Below are positions 5,087-5,782 of a stretch of DNA of 5,782 nucleotides, in pieces. Within the stretch, counting starts at the first letter, position 1. Every line of letters starts with the position of its first letter. This stretch comes from Gammaproteobacteria bacterium. GTDB lineage: Bacteria > Pseudomonadota > Gammaproteobacteria > SZUA-140. Position numbers and translations under genes: made by a program. The notes beneath the pieces were generated by a model. That model saw nothing but the letters and a program-made list of their open reading frames with translations, was not told the origin of the DNA and did no database searches. The stretch covers positions 1 to 5,782 of the forward strand of contig JALWQD010000187.1 of assembly GCA_026994735.1 (NCBI GenBank). The letters run 5' to 3'.

Positions 5087-5782
5087 ATGACAACACAGGC
5101 CAACCCGTCAGACACTCCCGAAACCGTGGTCCTTGCCCTCTACCAGTTTGTCGACCTGGAAGACTACCAGGCCCTGCAACAGCCACTGCTGGATCTGTGC
5201 CGGCAACGCGGCCTGCTGGGAACATTATTACTGGCCCGGGAAGGCATTAATGGCACGGTCAGCGGTAGCCGCAAGGGTCTCAATGGCCTGCTTCAGTTCC
5301 TTGCCGATGATGGCCGTTTCAATGCCCTTGAAGCGAAAGAATCCCTGACAGACAGTGCCCCTTTTTTACGTATGAAGGTGAAACTCAAAAAAGAAATCGT
5401 CACGCTCGGTGTCAACGGCCTCAGCCCGTCGACAAAGACCGGCACCCGTGTGCCTGCAGAAGAATGGAACAACCTCATTTCAGATCCGGACGTTATTCTC
5501 ATCGACGCCCGGAATCAGTACGAAATGGATATCGGCACATTCAACAACGCTATTTCACCTGAAACCGAGACTTTCCGCGAATTTCCGGACTACATCAAAA
5601 GCAATCTCGACCCACAACGTGACAAAAAAGTCGCCATGTTCTGTACGGGCGGCATTCGCTGCGAAAAAGCTTCCGCTTATCTGCTGCAACAGGGCTTTGA
5701 GCAGGTCTTTCAGCTCGACGGCGGCATTCTCCGCTATCTTGAAGCAATTGACAGCAACGACAGCCTCTGGCAAGGAGAATGC
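5087..5782 (+). CDS. trhO: tRNA uridine(34) hydroxylase TrhO (YceA), C-terminus cut off
   Basis: The window holds the first 232 codons; the family is usually about 310-330 residues, so the end lies off the right edge. TrhO uses molecular oxygen to turn uridine 34 of certain tRNAs into 5-hydroxyuridine, the precursor of cmo5U at the wobble position. Residues about 14-110 are the N-terminal acylphosphatase-like domain (LLLAREGINGTVSG at 47-60, APFLRMKVKLKKEIVTLG at 91-108). Residues about 122-225 are a rhodanese domain: VILIDARNQYEMDIG (136-150), and the active loop CTGGIRCEK (186-194) with catalytic Cys186 and Arg191, then FQLDGGILRYLE (208-219). The last residues read SLWQGEC, where family members continue into a Cys-containing tail. 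ATG 5087 is the natural start, but no good Shine-Dalgarno is visible before it; an in-frame TTG at 5069 is a less likely alternative. The neighbours have no evident link to tRNA modification. Confidence 0.95.
   Translation, partial: MTTQANPSDTPETVVLALYQFVDLEDYQALQQPLLDLCRQRGLLGTLLLAREGINGTVSGSRKGLNGLLQFLADDGRFNALEAKESLTDSAPFLRMKVKLKKEIVTLGVNGLSPSTKTGTRVPAEEWNNLISDPDVILIDARNQYEMDIGTFNNAISPETETFREFPDYIKSNLDPQRDKKVAMFCTGGIRCEKASAYLLQQGFEQVFQLDGGILRYLEAIDSNDSLWQGEC

Noticed and set aside
4912..5250. 112-codon plus-strand open frame overlapping the start of trhO
   Set aside because: It runs out of frame through the conserved N-terminal domain of trhO and has no family resemblance.

Overview
The window carries six clear protein-coding genes, two of them cut by the window edges, plus one probable broken gene and several small regulatory structures. 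The gene content points to a Gram-negative proteobacterium, most likely a gammaproteobacterium. The clues are a TrhO-type tRNA hydroxylase, a glutathione S-transferase, a COG4487/DUF2130-type protein, and a PEP-CTERM protein, which implies an exosortase elsewhere in the genome. The genus cannot be told from this sequence. No rRNA, tRNA, CRISPR array, transposase, integrase or IS end was seen.

Layout. On the left edge (1-320, minus) is the N-terminal part of a DUF2130 protein, transcribed out of the window. A 370-bp gap follows (321-690), holding a candidate promoter on each side, a small hairpin and one unconvincing 100-codon minus-strand ORF. Then come two plus-strand genes. The first encodes a secreted PEP-CTERM protein of unknown function (691-1503). 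The second encodes a PhoD-like metallophosphatase with no visible export signal (1620-3341). A TetR-family repressor on the minus strand (3378-3960 start region, stop at 3376) converges on the phosphatase gene and diverges from a glutathione S-transferase gene (4053-4682). The shared 92-bp space contains a palindrome placed over the likely promoters of both. This is the clearest regulatory unit in the window: a self-regulated TetR/GST detoxification pair.

Right of the GST gene, 4683-5086 is a 404-bp stretch without an intact gene. On the minus strand it holds what looks like a decayed small gene. It has a Shine-Dalgarno and ATG followed by a hydrophobic leader. After at least two frame defects comes a Cys/His-rich frame that ends in a stop facing the GST stop, with an 8-bp hairpin between the two stops. 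The same stretch contains an imperfect 10+6-bp stem and a 15-bp stem with one wobble pair, so a structured RNA is an alternative reading. The last gene (5087 to the right edge, plus) is trhO, coding for oxygen-dependent tRNA uridine-34 hydroxylase; its catalytic rhodanese Cys motif is present and its C-terminus is cut off.

Apart from the TetR/GST pair, the genes look like unrelated neighbours rather than one pathway. The most interesting candidates are the broken Cys/His-rich gene or structured RNA at 4682-5033, the body of the PEP-CTERM protein, and the unexported PhoD-like enzyme beside it.
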